The translations under genes were made by a program, and so were the position numbers. The notes beneath the pieces are model-generated. The model was not told the origin of the DNA and ran no database searches. It was given only the letters and a program-made list of their open reading frames with translations. From contig JAGTRW010000037.1 in assembly GCA_018262095.1 (NCBI GenBank), positions 1 to 39,906 of the forward strand: DNA of 39,906 nucleotides, given 5' to 3'. This DNA comes from Pseudomonadota bacterium. Its GTDB lineage: Bacteria > Pseudomonadota > Gammaproteobacteria > Burkholderiales > Rhodocyclaceae. Each line of letters begins with the position of its first letter. The first letter of the stretch is position 1. Shown piece by piece: positions 1 through 7,284 of the stretch.

Positions 1-694
1 GGCCGGCGCGCGCGAGTAGCAGGCCGGCGGCGTTGTCGGCGAAGACCGTGTGCGGCACGCCGTGCTGGCGCAGTTCCCAGGCGGTCAGCAGGCCCTGGTT
101 GCGCGGCCGGGTTTCGGAGACCCAGACATGAACGTCGATTCCGGCGTCGAACGCGGCATAGATCGGCGCTAGCGCCGTGCCGTGGTCGACGGTCGCCAGC
201 CAGCCGGCGTTGCAGTGCGTCATCAGTTCGAGCCGGCCGCGTTGCTCGGCGATCGGCGCGAGCAGCGCGAGCCCGTTCTCGCCGATCCTGCGGCACTGCG
301 CGGCATCCTCTTCGGCGATCAGCCCGGCTTCGCGCCAGGCGGCGTCGGCGCGCTCGCCTGGGCGTAATGGCAACAAATGCGAGTGCATTCGTGCCAGCGC
401 CCAGTGCAGATTGACCGCGGTCGGTCGCGTCGCGGCGAGCGTCGCGACGGCGGCGGCGAGCGTCGCGTCGTCAGCGTGCGGAGCGAGCGCCAGCGCGACG
501 CCGTAGGCTGCGGTGACGCCGATCAGCGGTGCGCCGCGCACCTGCATGACGCGGATCGCGTGCGCCGCGTCCTCGAGCGTCGCGAGGCGAAGCGTCCGGT
601 AGTCGTGCGGCAGCGCGGTCTGGTCGATGATGTCGACGGCACGCAGGCCGGGAACCTGGCGCAGCGTTCGGGTGGGAATCTGGTTGACGTTCAT
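1..694 (-). CDS. mtnA: S-methyl-5-thioribose-1-phosphate isomerase, C-terminus cut by window edge
   Basis: MtnA converts methylthioribose 1-phosphate to methylthioribulose 1-phosphate in the cytosolic methionine salvage pathway. About 231 N-terminal residues are visible, of a family usually around 350-370 long. Recognisable family blocks are MQVRGAPLIGVTAAYG near residue 50, the HWAL(A)RM segment, and THCNAG, whose cysteine is the catalytic cysteine of the family. The reading frame then runs off the window edge after an FADNAAG block. The start is taken as the ATG at 694 (MNVNQIPTRT); an in-frame ATG nine bases upstream at 703 is equally possible, and neither has a strong ribosome binding site. 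The gene lies downstream of hsp20 on the same strand but is separated from it by a strong hairpin, so it is probably transcribed mostly on its own. Family assignment is firm. Confidence 0.93.
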   Translation of the reverse strand, partial: MNVNQIPTRTLRQVPGLRAVDIIDQTALPHDYRTLRLATLEDAAHAIRVMQVRGAPLIGVTAAYGVALALAPHADDATLAAAVATLAATRPTAVNLHWALARMHSHLLPLRPGERADAAWREAGLIAEEDAAQCRRIGENGLALLAPIAEQRGRLELMTHCNAGWLATVDHGTALAPIYAAFDAGIDVHVWVSETRPRNQGLLTAWELRQHGVPHTVFADNAAGLLLARAG

Positions 695-735
695 CGCCGG
701 CATTTTAACAGCCGCGCGCGAACGCGCCGAAAATC

Positions 736-770
736 GCCGCAGCGGCAAACGTTCTGCCTGCCGCTGCGGC
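736..770 (-). terminator. Hairpin terminator-like structure after hsp20
   Basis: Two perfect 11-base arms (736-746 GCCGCAGCGGC and 760-770 GCCGCTGCGGC) enclose a 13-base loop. Read on the minus strand, the stem begins 8 bases after the hsp20 stop codon and is followed by GATTTTC. The run of T is short, so it may be a weak intrinsic terminator or an mRNA 3'-end stabiliser. It lies between hsp20 and mtnA. Confidence 0.6.
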
Positions 771-778
771 CAGCACGC

Positions 779-1201
779 TTACTTGATTTCCAGGTGCTTG
801 CTGCGCGCTGCGGCGCGCTTGGGGAGCTTGAGTTGCAGCACGCCGTCCTGATACTTCGCTTCGGCGCCCGCTTCGTCGACGTCCTGCGCCAGCGAGAAAG
901 CACGCGAAACCTGGCCATAGTAGCGTTCGCTGCGCAGCTGCTTGTGACCTTCGCCAACGGTCTTCTCGTTCTTGATCTCGGCGCTGATGGCGACCTGGTT
1001 GCTCTCGATCGAGACCTTGATGTCTTCCTTCTTCACGCCGGGGATTTCGGCGGCAACGCTATAGGCCTTGTCGTCCTCGCTGACGTCGATCTTGATCTGA
1101 GCCGGCTGCGCCGCGTCGAAACGCAGCGGACGCATGAAATAGCCGCGAACGAGATCGTCGAAGGCGTCGTCAGCAGGGTGGTAACGCAGGATATTTGCCA
1201 T
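779..1201 (-). CDS. Small heat-shock protein, Hsp20/alpha-crystallin family
   Basis: ATP-independent cytosolic holdase that binds unfolding proteins. The 140-residue product has a short N-terminal arm (to about residue 36). The alpha-crystallin domain follows, with the block AEIPGVKKEDIKVSIE near residues 53-68 and a VLQLKLPK strand near residue 121. The C-terminal tail ends in HLEIK, resembling the I-x-I anchoring motif. The ATG at 1201 is chosen because GAGGAGGA sits 6 bases upstream; an upstream extension of the frame to 1270 would run through the promoter. Expression should be heat-inducible: a sigma-32 type promoter lies at 1243-1293 on the minus strand, and a hairpin terminator follows the gene. 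The length and motifs are standard for the family, and nothing in the protein is aberrant. Confidence 0.96.
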   Translation of the reverse strand: MANILRYHPADDAFDDLVRGYFMRPLRFDAAQPAQIKIDVSEDDKAYSVAAEIPGVKKEDIKVSIESNQVAISAEIKNEKTVGEGHKQLRSERYYGQVSRAFSLAQDVDEAGAEAKYQDGVLQLKLPKRAAARSKHLEIK

Positions 1202-1242
1202 TTCTTCCTCCTCAATAGATCCGGGACAGCCCCGTAGCGGGG

Positions 1243-1293
1243 ATATCGGGGAGCTGTCAGCGGATTTCAAGAGGCTTTCAAGATGCTTTCAAG
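1243..1293 (-). promoter_or_regulatory. Sigma-32 (RpoH) heat-shock promoter with three tandem -35 elements
   Basis: On the minus strand the heptamer CTTGAAA occurs three times with an exact 11-base period (plus-strand positions 1287-1293, 1276-1282, 1265-1271). The copy nearest the gene is followed after 13 bases by CCCCGATAT (1243-1251), a close match to the RpoH -10 consensus CCCCATnT. A degenerate fourth unit (GAAA only) precedes the array at about 1298-1304. The predicted transcript starts near 1235 with a short leader. The leader contains a small CCCCG-CTA-CGGGG hairpin and ends in the strong hsp20 ribosome binding site. Confidence 0.85.
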
Positions 1294-1477
1294 ATGCTTT
1301 CGGAGGTACCGTACGATCCTGATTAGTTGCTTCGAGTCGGTAGCTTGATTGGTCCAAGGGGGATAAGATTACCGACCAATATTTGTGCATTAACCGCTGG
1401 CGCTTCGCGCCAAACAGGCCGGTCGTCATGGCGACGGTTGGCTGTGCGTCGGCACTTTTTTCGCCCTGGGGGAAAAT

Positions 1478-2308
1478 ATGACTCGGTCCTTTCGCCGCTG
1501 GCCTCTGGCATTTTCTGTGCTGCTTCTTTGCGGATGTGCCACGGAACTGACGCGCCAGCCGGCGCCGGTGCCTGAACTCAAGCCCGGGCGACTGGTCGGC
1601 TATTTGCCGATCGGTGAGCGCATCGATTCGCGTGCCATCCTTCCGGCGCCACCCGCGGTGGGTTCGGCCGAGGCGGCGAGCGACGAGGCGATCAGCCGTG
1701 CCGCGCTGCGTTTGCGTGACAGCGATCGCTGGGCCTTGGCGATTCGCGACGCGAATGTCAATTTCCCTGATGCGGCCGGTATTTATTCCTGCGCGCTGGG
1801 CGCGCCGATCGACGCCGAGGCGACGCCCTACACCTATCAGCTCCTGCGCCGAGCGGCCAGCGATGCGGGTTATGCCGGCGACGGAGCGAAGGCCTTCTAC
1901 AAGCGCGGTCGCCCGTTTGTCATCAACAAACAACTGCCTTGCACCCCCGAAGAAAAGGACAGCCTCGGAGCCGACCGCTCGTATCCCTCGGGGCATTCGG
2001 CGACGGGAACGGTGTGGGCACTGATCCTCGTCGAGTTGGCGCCCGATCGCGCTGTCGCCTTGCTCAAACGCGGCCAGGCCTATGCCGAAAGCCGGGTGGT
2101 GTGCAATATGCATTGGCAAAGCGATACGGTCCAGGGCCGTTTTGTCGGCGCCTATTCTTACAGCCGAATGCAGGCCAGTCCGGAGTTCAAGGCCGACATG
2201 CGCGCCGCGCGCGAAGAGTTGGCTGCGGTGCGTGCCAAAAAGCTCGCGCCGACGCGGGATTGCCAAGCCGAGGCCAAGGCACTGCAAACCACCGTGCCGC
2301 TTTTTTGA
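1478..2308 (+). CDS. Class A non-specific acid phosphatase, predicted lipoprotein (PhoN/PAP2 fold)
   Basis: Releases phosphate from many organic phosphomonoesters outside the cytoplasm. The 276-residue product carries the complete three-part signature. This is K-x6-RP around residues 138-146, PSGH at 170-173, and SR-x5-H-x3-D with Ser205, Arg206, His212 and Asp216. These are the vanadium-haloperoxidase/PAP2 active-site residues. The N-terminus is a charged start, a hydrophobic stretch and a lipobox ending LLLCGC, so the protein is predicted to be lipid-anchored through Cys20. A GGGGGA ribosome binding site precedes the ATG. It is divergent from hsp20 and lies 140 bases upstream of a transporter operon that may import organophosphates. 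No Pho box that I could recognise precedes it. Physiological substrate is unknown. Confidence 0.92.
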   Translation: MTRSFRRWPLAFSVLLLCGCATELTRQPAPVPELKPGRLVGYLPIGERIDSRAILPAPPAVGSAEAASDEAISRAALRLRDSDRWALAIRDANVNFPDAAGIYSCALGAPIDAEATPYTYQLLRRAASDAGYAGDGAKAFYKRGRPFVINKQLPCTPEEKDSLGADRSYPSGHSATGTVWALILVELAPDRAVALLKRGQAYAESRVVCNMHWQSDTVQGRFVGAYSYSRMQASPEFKADMRAAREELAAVRAKKLAPTRDCQAEAKALQTTVPLF

Positions 2309-2448
2309 CCCGTTAATCCCGACGATGCTCGAAATTTCGTACCGATGTCGTTCAACTATCGGCGATCCGCGCTATTGTATCGATTGGCGTTTGAGCTCTT
2401 GAAATTTGTCATGTTCACCTTTGTTTGCGAAAACCTTGAGGAATAATC

Positions 2449-3453
2449 ATGCGAAAAATAATTAGGGCGTTGTGTTCATTGATCGTGCTGTGTGGGCTGC
2501 TCGGCTCGGCCCATGCGCAAGCCCCGTCGAACAAGCTGGTCGTCTATTGCCCGCACCCGCTGGTCTTTATCGATCCGATCGTCAAGAAGTTCGAAGCCGC
2601 GACCGGAGTCAAGGTCGAAGTCATCGCCGCCGGTACGGGAGAACTGCTCAAGCGCATCGAGTCCGAAGCGTCCAATCCGCTCGCCGACGTGATCTGGGGC
2701 GGCACCATCTCGACGCTCGATCCTTCGAAAAAATTCTTCGAAGTCTTTCGCTCGCCCGAAGAAGCCGCTTTCTTTCCCGACCTCAAAGTCGCCGACGGAA
2801 AGATCACCGCGTTTTCGCAGGTCCCGAGCGTGATCATGGTCAATACCAAGCTCATCGGCTCCATCAAGATGGAGGGCTATCAGGACGTCCTCAATCCGGC
2901 GCTCAAGGGCAAGATCGCCTTCGCCGACCCGTCCAAGTCGTCTTCGTCGTTTGAACACCTGATCAATATGCTTTATGCGATGGGCCAGGGCGACCCGGAC
3001 AAGGGCTGGGGCTACGTCACCAACCTCGCGAAGAATCTTGACGGCAAGCTGCTCTCCGGATCGTCGGCGGTCTACAAGGGCGTCGCCGATGGCGAATACA
3101 CCGTCGGCCTGACCTTCGAAGAGGGCGCCGCCAATTATGTGACCGCCAAGGCGCCGGTCAAGATCGTCTACATGAAGGAAGGCGTGATTTCCAAGCACGA
3201 CGGCGCGGCGATCATCAAGGGCGCCAAGAATGCCGAGAATGCCAAGAAGTTCATCAACTTCATTTCGGGCAAGGAAATACAGACGATGGTCGCCCACCAG
3301 CTCAACCGCCGCTCGGTGCGCGCCGACGTTCCGGCCAGCGACTCGCTGCTGCCGATGTCGAGCATCAAGCTGATCAAGGACAACGAGGCGGTGGTCAACA
3401 AGAACAAGCGCGCCTGGCTTGAAAAATTCAAGGACATCTACACCAGCCAGTGA
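2449..3453 (+). CDS. ABC transporter periplasmic substrate-binding protein (AfuA/PhnS2/FbpA superfamily)
   Basis: Periplasmic receptor that delivers ligand to the following ATPase and permease. The 334-residue product has a Sec signal peptide with likely cleavage after AHA (residue 23). A type II binding-protein fold follows (VVYCPHP strand, GTGELLKRI, DVIWGG, and YKGVADGEYTVGLTFEE in the second lobe). GAGGAA lies six bases before the ATG. Size and context fit three related families: ferric iron (FbpA), hexose-phosphate (AfuA) and 2-aminoethylphosphonate (PhnS2) binding proteins. The adjacent tyrosine pair that binds iron in FbpA is not seen anywhere in the protein, which argues against ferric iron. 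The phosphatases on both sides make a phosphorylated organic ligand more likely, but that is inference. It is the first gene of the transporter operon and is separated from the ATPase gene by a hairpin. Confidence 0.88.
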   Translation: MRKIIRALCSLIVLCGLLGSAHAQAPSNKLVVYCPHPLVFIDPIVKKFEAATGVKVEVIAAGTGELLKRIESEASNPLADVIWGGTISTLDPSKKFFEVFRSPEEAAFFPDLKVADGKITAFSQVPSVIMVNTKLIGSIKMEGYQDVLNPALKGKIAFADPSKSSSSFEHLINMLYAMGQGDPDKGWGYVTNLAKNLDGKLLSGSSAVYKGVADGEYTVGLTFEEGAANYVTAKAPVKIVYMKEGVISKHDGAAIIKGAKNAENAKKFINFISGKEIQTMVAHQLNRRSVRADVPASDSLLPMSSIKLIKDNEAVVNKNKRAWLEKFKDIYTSQ

Positions 3454-3464
3454 TCATTTGCTGC

Positions 3465-3485
3465 CGCGCCAGACGACCTGGCGCG
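3465..3485 (+). terminator. Intercistronic hairpin after the substrate-binding protein gene
   Basis: Perfect 8-bp stem (CGCGCCAG / CTGGCGCG) with the 5-base loop ACGAC, 11 bases after the stop codon. No T run follows. It is probably an attenuator or 3'-end stabiliser that lets the binding protein be made in excess over the ATPase and permease, as is common in ABC operons. Confidence 0.55.
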
Positions 3486-3579
3486 TCAAGCGAAGGCCTG
3501 CCAGCCTGCGAACGGACGGTTTCGCTCGCCGACTGACGGCCAGTAATGCTACTCAAGCCAATGAACCTGGAGTGATTTC

Positions 3580-4683
3580 GTGAGCGTTTCGATTCATGTG
3601 CAGAATGTCGTCAAGAAATATGGGCAGGTCACGATCATCCCCGATCTGTCGCTGGACATTGAAAACGGCGAATTTTTTACCCTGCTCGGTCCTTCCGGAT
3701 GTGGAAAAACGACGCTGCTGCGGATGATCGCCGGTTTCAACAGCATCGAGGCCGGACTCATCAAGTTCGATGAAGAGGTGATCAATGCGATCCCTGCGCA
3801 CAAGCGCAACATCGGCATGGTGTTTCAGAATTACGCCGTTTTTCCGCATCTGACGGTCAGGCGCAACGTCGAATACGGTCTGCAGTTTCGCGACGTTGCG
3901 AACAGTGAAGCGGCGGCCCGGGTCGACGCCATGCTCAAGACAGTGCGCATCGAGGACTATGCCGACCGGCTTCCCGAGCGGCTTTCCGGCGGGCAGCAAC
4001 AGCGCGTCGCGCTGGCCCGCGCCATCGTCGTGCACCCCAACGTGCTGCTGATGGACGAGCCGCTGTCCAATCTCGATGCCAAGCTGCGCGTCGAAATGCG
4101 CGCGGCGATTCGCGACATCCAGAAAACAGTCGGCATCACCACCGTCTATGTCACGCACGACCAGGAAGAGGCGCTGTGCATTTCGGACCGCATCGCCGTC
4201 ATGCGCGAAGGCGTGATTCAGCAGATCGACGCGCCACAGGTCATCTATTCGCGCCCGGTCAATACCTTCGTCGCGAGCTTTATCGGGCACTCCAACCTGT
4301 TCGCGACGAGCTTGTCAGGCCAGCAGCTGCGTTTTTCGCCGGACTACGCCGTCGATCTTCGCGGCCTGGTGCGTAGCGATGCGCCGTCGGGAAAAACCGT
4401 CACCGGCGTTCGCCCCGAGGAGTTTGCGTTGTCGTCCGCCGGGCTCGGGCTGGCGGCGCGCGTCGTCAAGTCGACCTTTCTCGGGCGTTACGTCAACTAC
4501 GAACTGGCTTTTGGCGACGCCAGTCTGCTGCCCGATCAGGCGGCGATCGAGTTTTCGCAGGATATCGGCACCGCCAAGATGATCTATCAGCCGGGCGATG
4601 TCATCCATCTCGAAGTCAATCCCGAGAAGATCAATGTTTTCACCGAGGCGGGCGAAAGCCTGATGTCGGGAGTTCGGCCATGA
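3580..4683 (+). CDS. ABC transporter ATP-binding protein (FbpC/AfuC/PhnT2 type)
   Basis: Cytoplasmic ATPase energising import. The 367-residue chain shows Walker A GPSGCGKTT (near residue 39), Q-loop region VFQNYAVFPHLT, signature LSGGQQQRVALARA (near residue 135), Walker B VLLMDEPLSNLDAK and the H-loop VTHDQEEAL. A C-terminal TOBE-type regulatory domain of about 120 residues follows. The start is a GTG with TGGAG eight bases upstream; no better ATG is available in frame. The stop overlaps the permease start by four bases (ATGA), indicating translational coupling. Sequence motifs prove an importer-type ATPase but do not decide substrate. Confidence 0.93.
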   Translation: MSVSIHVQNVVKKYGQVTIIPDLSLDIENGEFFTLLGPSGCGKTTLLRMIAGFNSIEAGLIKFDEEVINAIPAHKRNIGMVFQNYAVFPHLTVRRNVEYGLQFRDVANSEAAARVDAMLKTVRIEDYADRLPERLSGGQQQRVALARAIVVHPNVLLMDEPLSNLDAKLRVEMRAAIRDIQKTVGITTVYVTHDQEEALCISDRIAVMREGVIQQIDAPQVIYSRPVNTFVASFIGHSNLFATSLSGQQLRFSPDYAVDLRGLVRSDAPSGKTVTGVRPEEFALSSAGLGLAARVVKSTFLGRYVNYELAFGDASLLPDQAAIEFSQDIGTAKMIYQPGDVIHLEVNPEKINVFTEAGESLMSGVRP

Positions 4684-6335
4684 AGCTCGCGGCATCGCCC
4701 CGCGATTTCTGGTTCTGGACCACGCTGTGCATCGCCGCGCTGTTTATCGTCTTTCTCGTCTACCCGCTGTTTTCGCTGTTCGCCAGCAGCTTTGTCGATG
4801 CCGAAAGCGGCGCGTTTACGTGGTCGCATTACGCGGCGTTCTTCCGCAAAAAATACTATTACCGCGCGCTGCTCAACAGCATGAGCGTGACCGCCTGCGT
4901 CACCGTGCTGGCGGTGCTGATCGGCGCGCCGATCGCTTATCTCACGTCGGCGTTCCACATCCGCGGCAAGAAACTGCTCGATACGCTGATCATCATTTCA
5001 ATGCTCTCGCCGCCGTTCATCGGTGCCTACTCGTGGATCCTGCTGGCCGGCCGCAGCGGTCTCATCACCACTTTCTTCGCCGAACAGCTGGGCATCAGGA
5101 CGCCGACGATCTACGGCTTCTCCGGCATCCTGCTGGTGCTCACGCTCAAGCTCTACCCCTTCGTCTATCTCTACGTCTCGGGTGCGCTCAAGAGTATCGA
5201 CATCTCGCTCAGCGAAGCTGCCGAGAGCCTGGGCTGCGATCCGCTGCGCAAGGTATTCACCATCATCCTGCCGCTCATCACGCCGACCGTGCTGGCCGGC
5301 GCCTTGCTGGTGTTCATGAACGCGCTCGCCGATTTCGGCACGCCGATGCTGATCGGTGAGGGCTTCGTCGTGATGCCGGTGCTGATCTATTCGGAATTCG
5401 TCAGCGAAATGGGCGGGCAGGCCAATTTCGCCGCGGCGCTCGCGGCGATCATGGTGGTCATCACCTGTCTGATCTTCCTTGGGCAGAAATACGTGGTGAA
5501 CAAGAAGTCGTTCACCATGAGCGCGCTGCGACCGATGAAGCCGAGCCAACTGCCTGCGGTGCAGAACACCTTGGCGCACGTCTTCATCTACGGGCTGGTC
5601 TTTCTGTCGATCGTTCCGCAGATCACGGTGGTCTATACGTCGTTCATGAAAACGCGTGGCTCGATGTTCGTTCCCGGGTTTTCGCTTGAAAGTTACGCGA
5701 CGATCTTCGACAAGCTCGGCGCGGCGATCACCAATACCTATGTGTTCGGTCTGGTGGCGATTCTGATCATCATCGTTCTGGGAATGTTCATTGCCTATCT
5801 GTCGACGCGCCGGCGCAACCTGATCACGTCGATCATCGACACCTTCACCATGTTCCCCTACATCATTCCCGGGTCGGTGCTCGGGATCACGCTGCTCTTG
5901 GCGTTCAACAAGCCGCCGATGGTCTTGAGCGGCACCGCGGCGATCATCGTTCTGGCTTTTGTCGTCAGGCGCCTGCCTTACACCCTGCGCTCGAGCGCGG
6001 CGATTCTCTACCAGATCAGCCCGAGCATCGAGGAAGCTTCGATCAGCCTGGGCTGCCCGCCGATGAGAACCTTCTTCAAGGTGACCGCGGTGATGATGCT
6101 GCCCGGCGTGATGGCCGGCGCGATCCTCTCGTGGATCACCGTGATCAATGAACTGAGCGCTTCGGTGATCCTCTATACGGGCAGTACGCGAACGATGTCG
6201 GTCTCGATCTACACGGAAGTGATTCGTGCCAGCTACGGCACGGCGGCGGCGCTTTCTTCGATCCTCACGTTGACGACCGTCATTTCGTTGATGATTTTCT
6301 TCAAGCTCACGGGCAGCAAAGAGTTGTCCCTGTAA
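4680..6335 (+). CDS. ABC transporter permease with two fused transmembrane domains
   Basis: Inner-membrane channel of the importer. The 551-residue protein contains two homologous permease halves of about six helices each. Each half has a cytoplasmic EAA loop: EAAESLGCDPLRKVF starting near residue 179 and EEASISLGCPPMRTFF near residue 451. The pseudo-duplicated single-chain architecture is typical of FbpB/SfuB (iron), AfuB and PhnU2 permeases, and 551 residues is within that range. Its first codon overlaps the stop of the ATPase gene, and 21 bases separate it from the following HAD phosphatase gene. It is likely one transcription unit with the binding protein, ATPase and phosphatase. Substrate is not determined by the sequence. 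Confidence 0.92.
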   Translation: MKLAASPRDFWFWTTLCIAALFIVFLVYPLFSLFASSFVDAESGAFTWSHYAAFFRKKYYYRALLNSMSVTACVTVLAVLIGAPIAYLTSAFHIRGKKLLDTLIIISMLSPPFIGAYSWILLAGRSGLITTFFAEQLGIRTPTIYGFSGILLVLTLKLYPFVYLYVSGALKSIDISLSEAAESLGCDPLRKVFTIILPLITPTVLAGALLVFMNALADFGTPMLIGEGFVVMPVLIYSEFVSEMGGQANFAAALAAIMVVITCLIFLGQKYVVNKKSFTMSALRPMKPSQLPAVQNTLAHVFIYGLVFLSIVPQITVVYTSFMKTRGSMFVPGFSLESYATIFDKLGAAITNTYVFGLVAILIIIVLGMFIAYLSTRRRNLITSIIDTFTMFPYIIPGSVLGITLLLAFNKPPMVLSGTAAIIVLAFVVRRLPYTLRSSAAILYQISPSIEEASISLGCPPMRTFFKVTAVMMLPGVMAGAILSWITVINELSASVILYTGSTRTMSVSIYTEVIRASYGTAAALSSILTLTTVISLMIFFKLTGSKELSL

Positions 6336-6356
6336 GAACCAGCAAAGGCTTGCACG

Positions 6357-7175
6357 ATGGGAATGTTTGACGGATACCTGCTGGTCTCGGATTTTGACGG
6401 AACGCTGATCGACGACAAATGGAGTATTTCTCGCGACAACACGCTGGCCATCGAGTCGTTCGTCGCGCAGGGCGGGCGCTTTCTCGGCGCCACCGGGCGG
6501 ACGGAACTCAATGTGCGCCCGTATACGGGAGACATTGCCTTGACGACGCCGTGGATCCTCTACAACGGCGCGGCGATCTACGACTGGCAGGAAAGCGCTT
6601 TCATCTACAAGGCGCCGCTCGATCGCCAGTTGACCGAGGCCTTCGTCACCAAGGTCATGGCGCGGTTCGCAACGGTCAATATCCAGGTCTTTCCCGGCGG
6701 GCCCTTTGCCCAGATCAACAGCGGCGCGCTGCCCGACGCTGTGGCGGTGCGGGAAGGGCAACACTATGAAAACAGGCCGATGGATCAGGTTTCGCGGGAC
6801 TGGCTCAAGATCCTCTTTTGCAGCGACGTCGCCGAAGAGCTGCTGGCGATCGAAGCGATGCTGGGCGACGATCCGTTGAGCGCTGAAGTGCATAAAACCC
6901 ATTCCGGTCGGCGCTATTTTGAATTGACCGCGCGCGGCGTCAATAAGGGCTCGGCGCTGGCGCACCTCAAGGCGCTGTTGCAACCGACGCCACGTCATGT
7001 CGTGGCGATCGGCGACTACCTCAATGACATCGAGATGCTGCAGGAAGCCGACACCGCTGCCGCCCCGCAAAGCGCAATGCCCGAGGTCAAGTCGCATGCC
7101 CAGATCATTACCGCGAGTCATACGCAAAGCGCGATAGCCGATCTCGTCGCGAAGCTGGAAGATCGGTACGCCTAG
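6357..7175 (+). CDS. HAD-superfamily (Cof-type, class IIB) sugar-phosphatase-like hydrolase
   Basis: Predicted cytosolic Mg2+-dependent phosphatase. The 272-residue protein has all four HAD motifs. Motif I is SDFDGTL with nucleophile Asp12 and acid Asp14, motif II is GATGR (Thr46), the motif III lysine is in VNKGSAL near residue 197, and motif IV is GDYLND near residue 218. The large insertion between motifs II and III is the C2 cap of Cof/SPP-like enzymes, which usually act on sugar phosphates or other small phosphoesters. It is not phosphonoacetaldehyde hydrolase (PhnX): motif I of PhnX is DWAGT and its cap is different. It begins 21 bases after the permease gene, so it probably dephosphorylates what the transporter imports. 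That link is inferred from position alone. Confidence 0.88.
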   Translation: MGMFDGYLLVSDFDGTLIDDKWSISRDNTLAIESFVAQGGRFLGATGRTELNVRPYTGDIALTTPWILYNGAAIYDWQESAFIYKAPLDRQLTEAFVTKVMARFATVNIQVFPGGPFAQINSGALPDAVAVREGQHYENRPMDQVSRDWLKILFCSDVAEELLAIEAMLGDDPLSAEVHKTHSGRRYFELTARGVNKGSALAHLKALLQPTPRHVVAIGDYLNDIEMLQEADTAAAPQSAMPEVKSHAQIITASHTQSAIADLVAKLEDRYA

Positions 7176-7284
7176 GTGCTGGCGTAAACTGCTTCCGCTG
7201 TGGCGGCCAAGCTGAGACAATGTCTTGTCCGAACATCTCCGACCCTTGGTCGATCACCATGCTTTCCCCGTTTCGAGTACAAGA

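Noticed and set aside
2397-2403. CTTGAAA upstream of the binding protein gene as a second heat-shock promoter
   Set aside because: No CCCCAT-like -10 follows within 11-17 bases.
6357-7175. HAD gene as phosphonoacetaldehyde hydrolase (PhnX) next to a phosphonate transporter
   Set aside because: Motif I is DFDGT, not DWAGT, and the cap type is C2 (Cof-like); the following aminotransferase is YbdL-like, not the class V PhnW.
4998-7220. A 740-codon open frame on the minus strand
   Set aside because: It lies antisense to the permease and HAD genes, has an Arg/Asp/His/Gln-rich composition without any domain, and results from GC-rich codon bias of the real genes.
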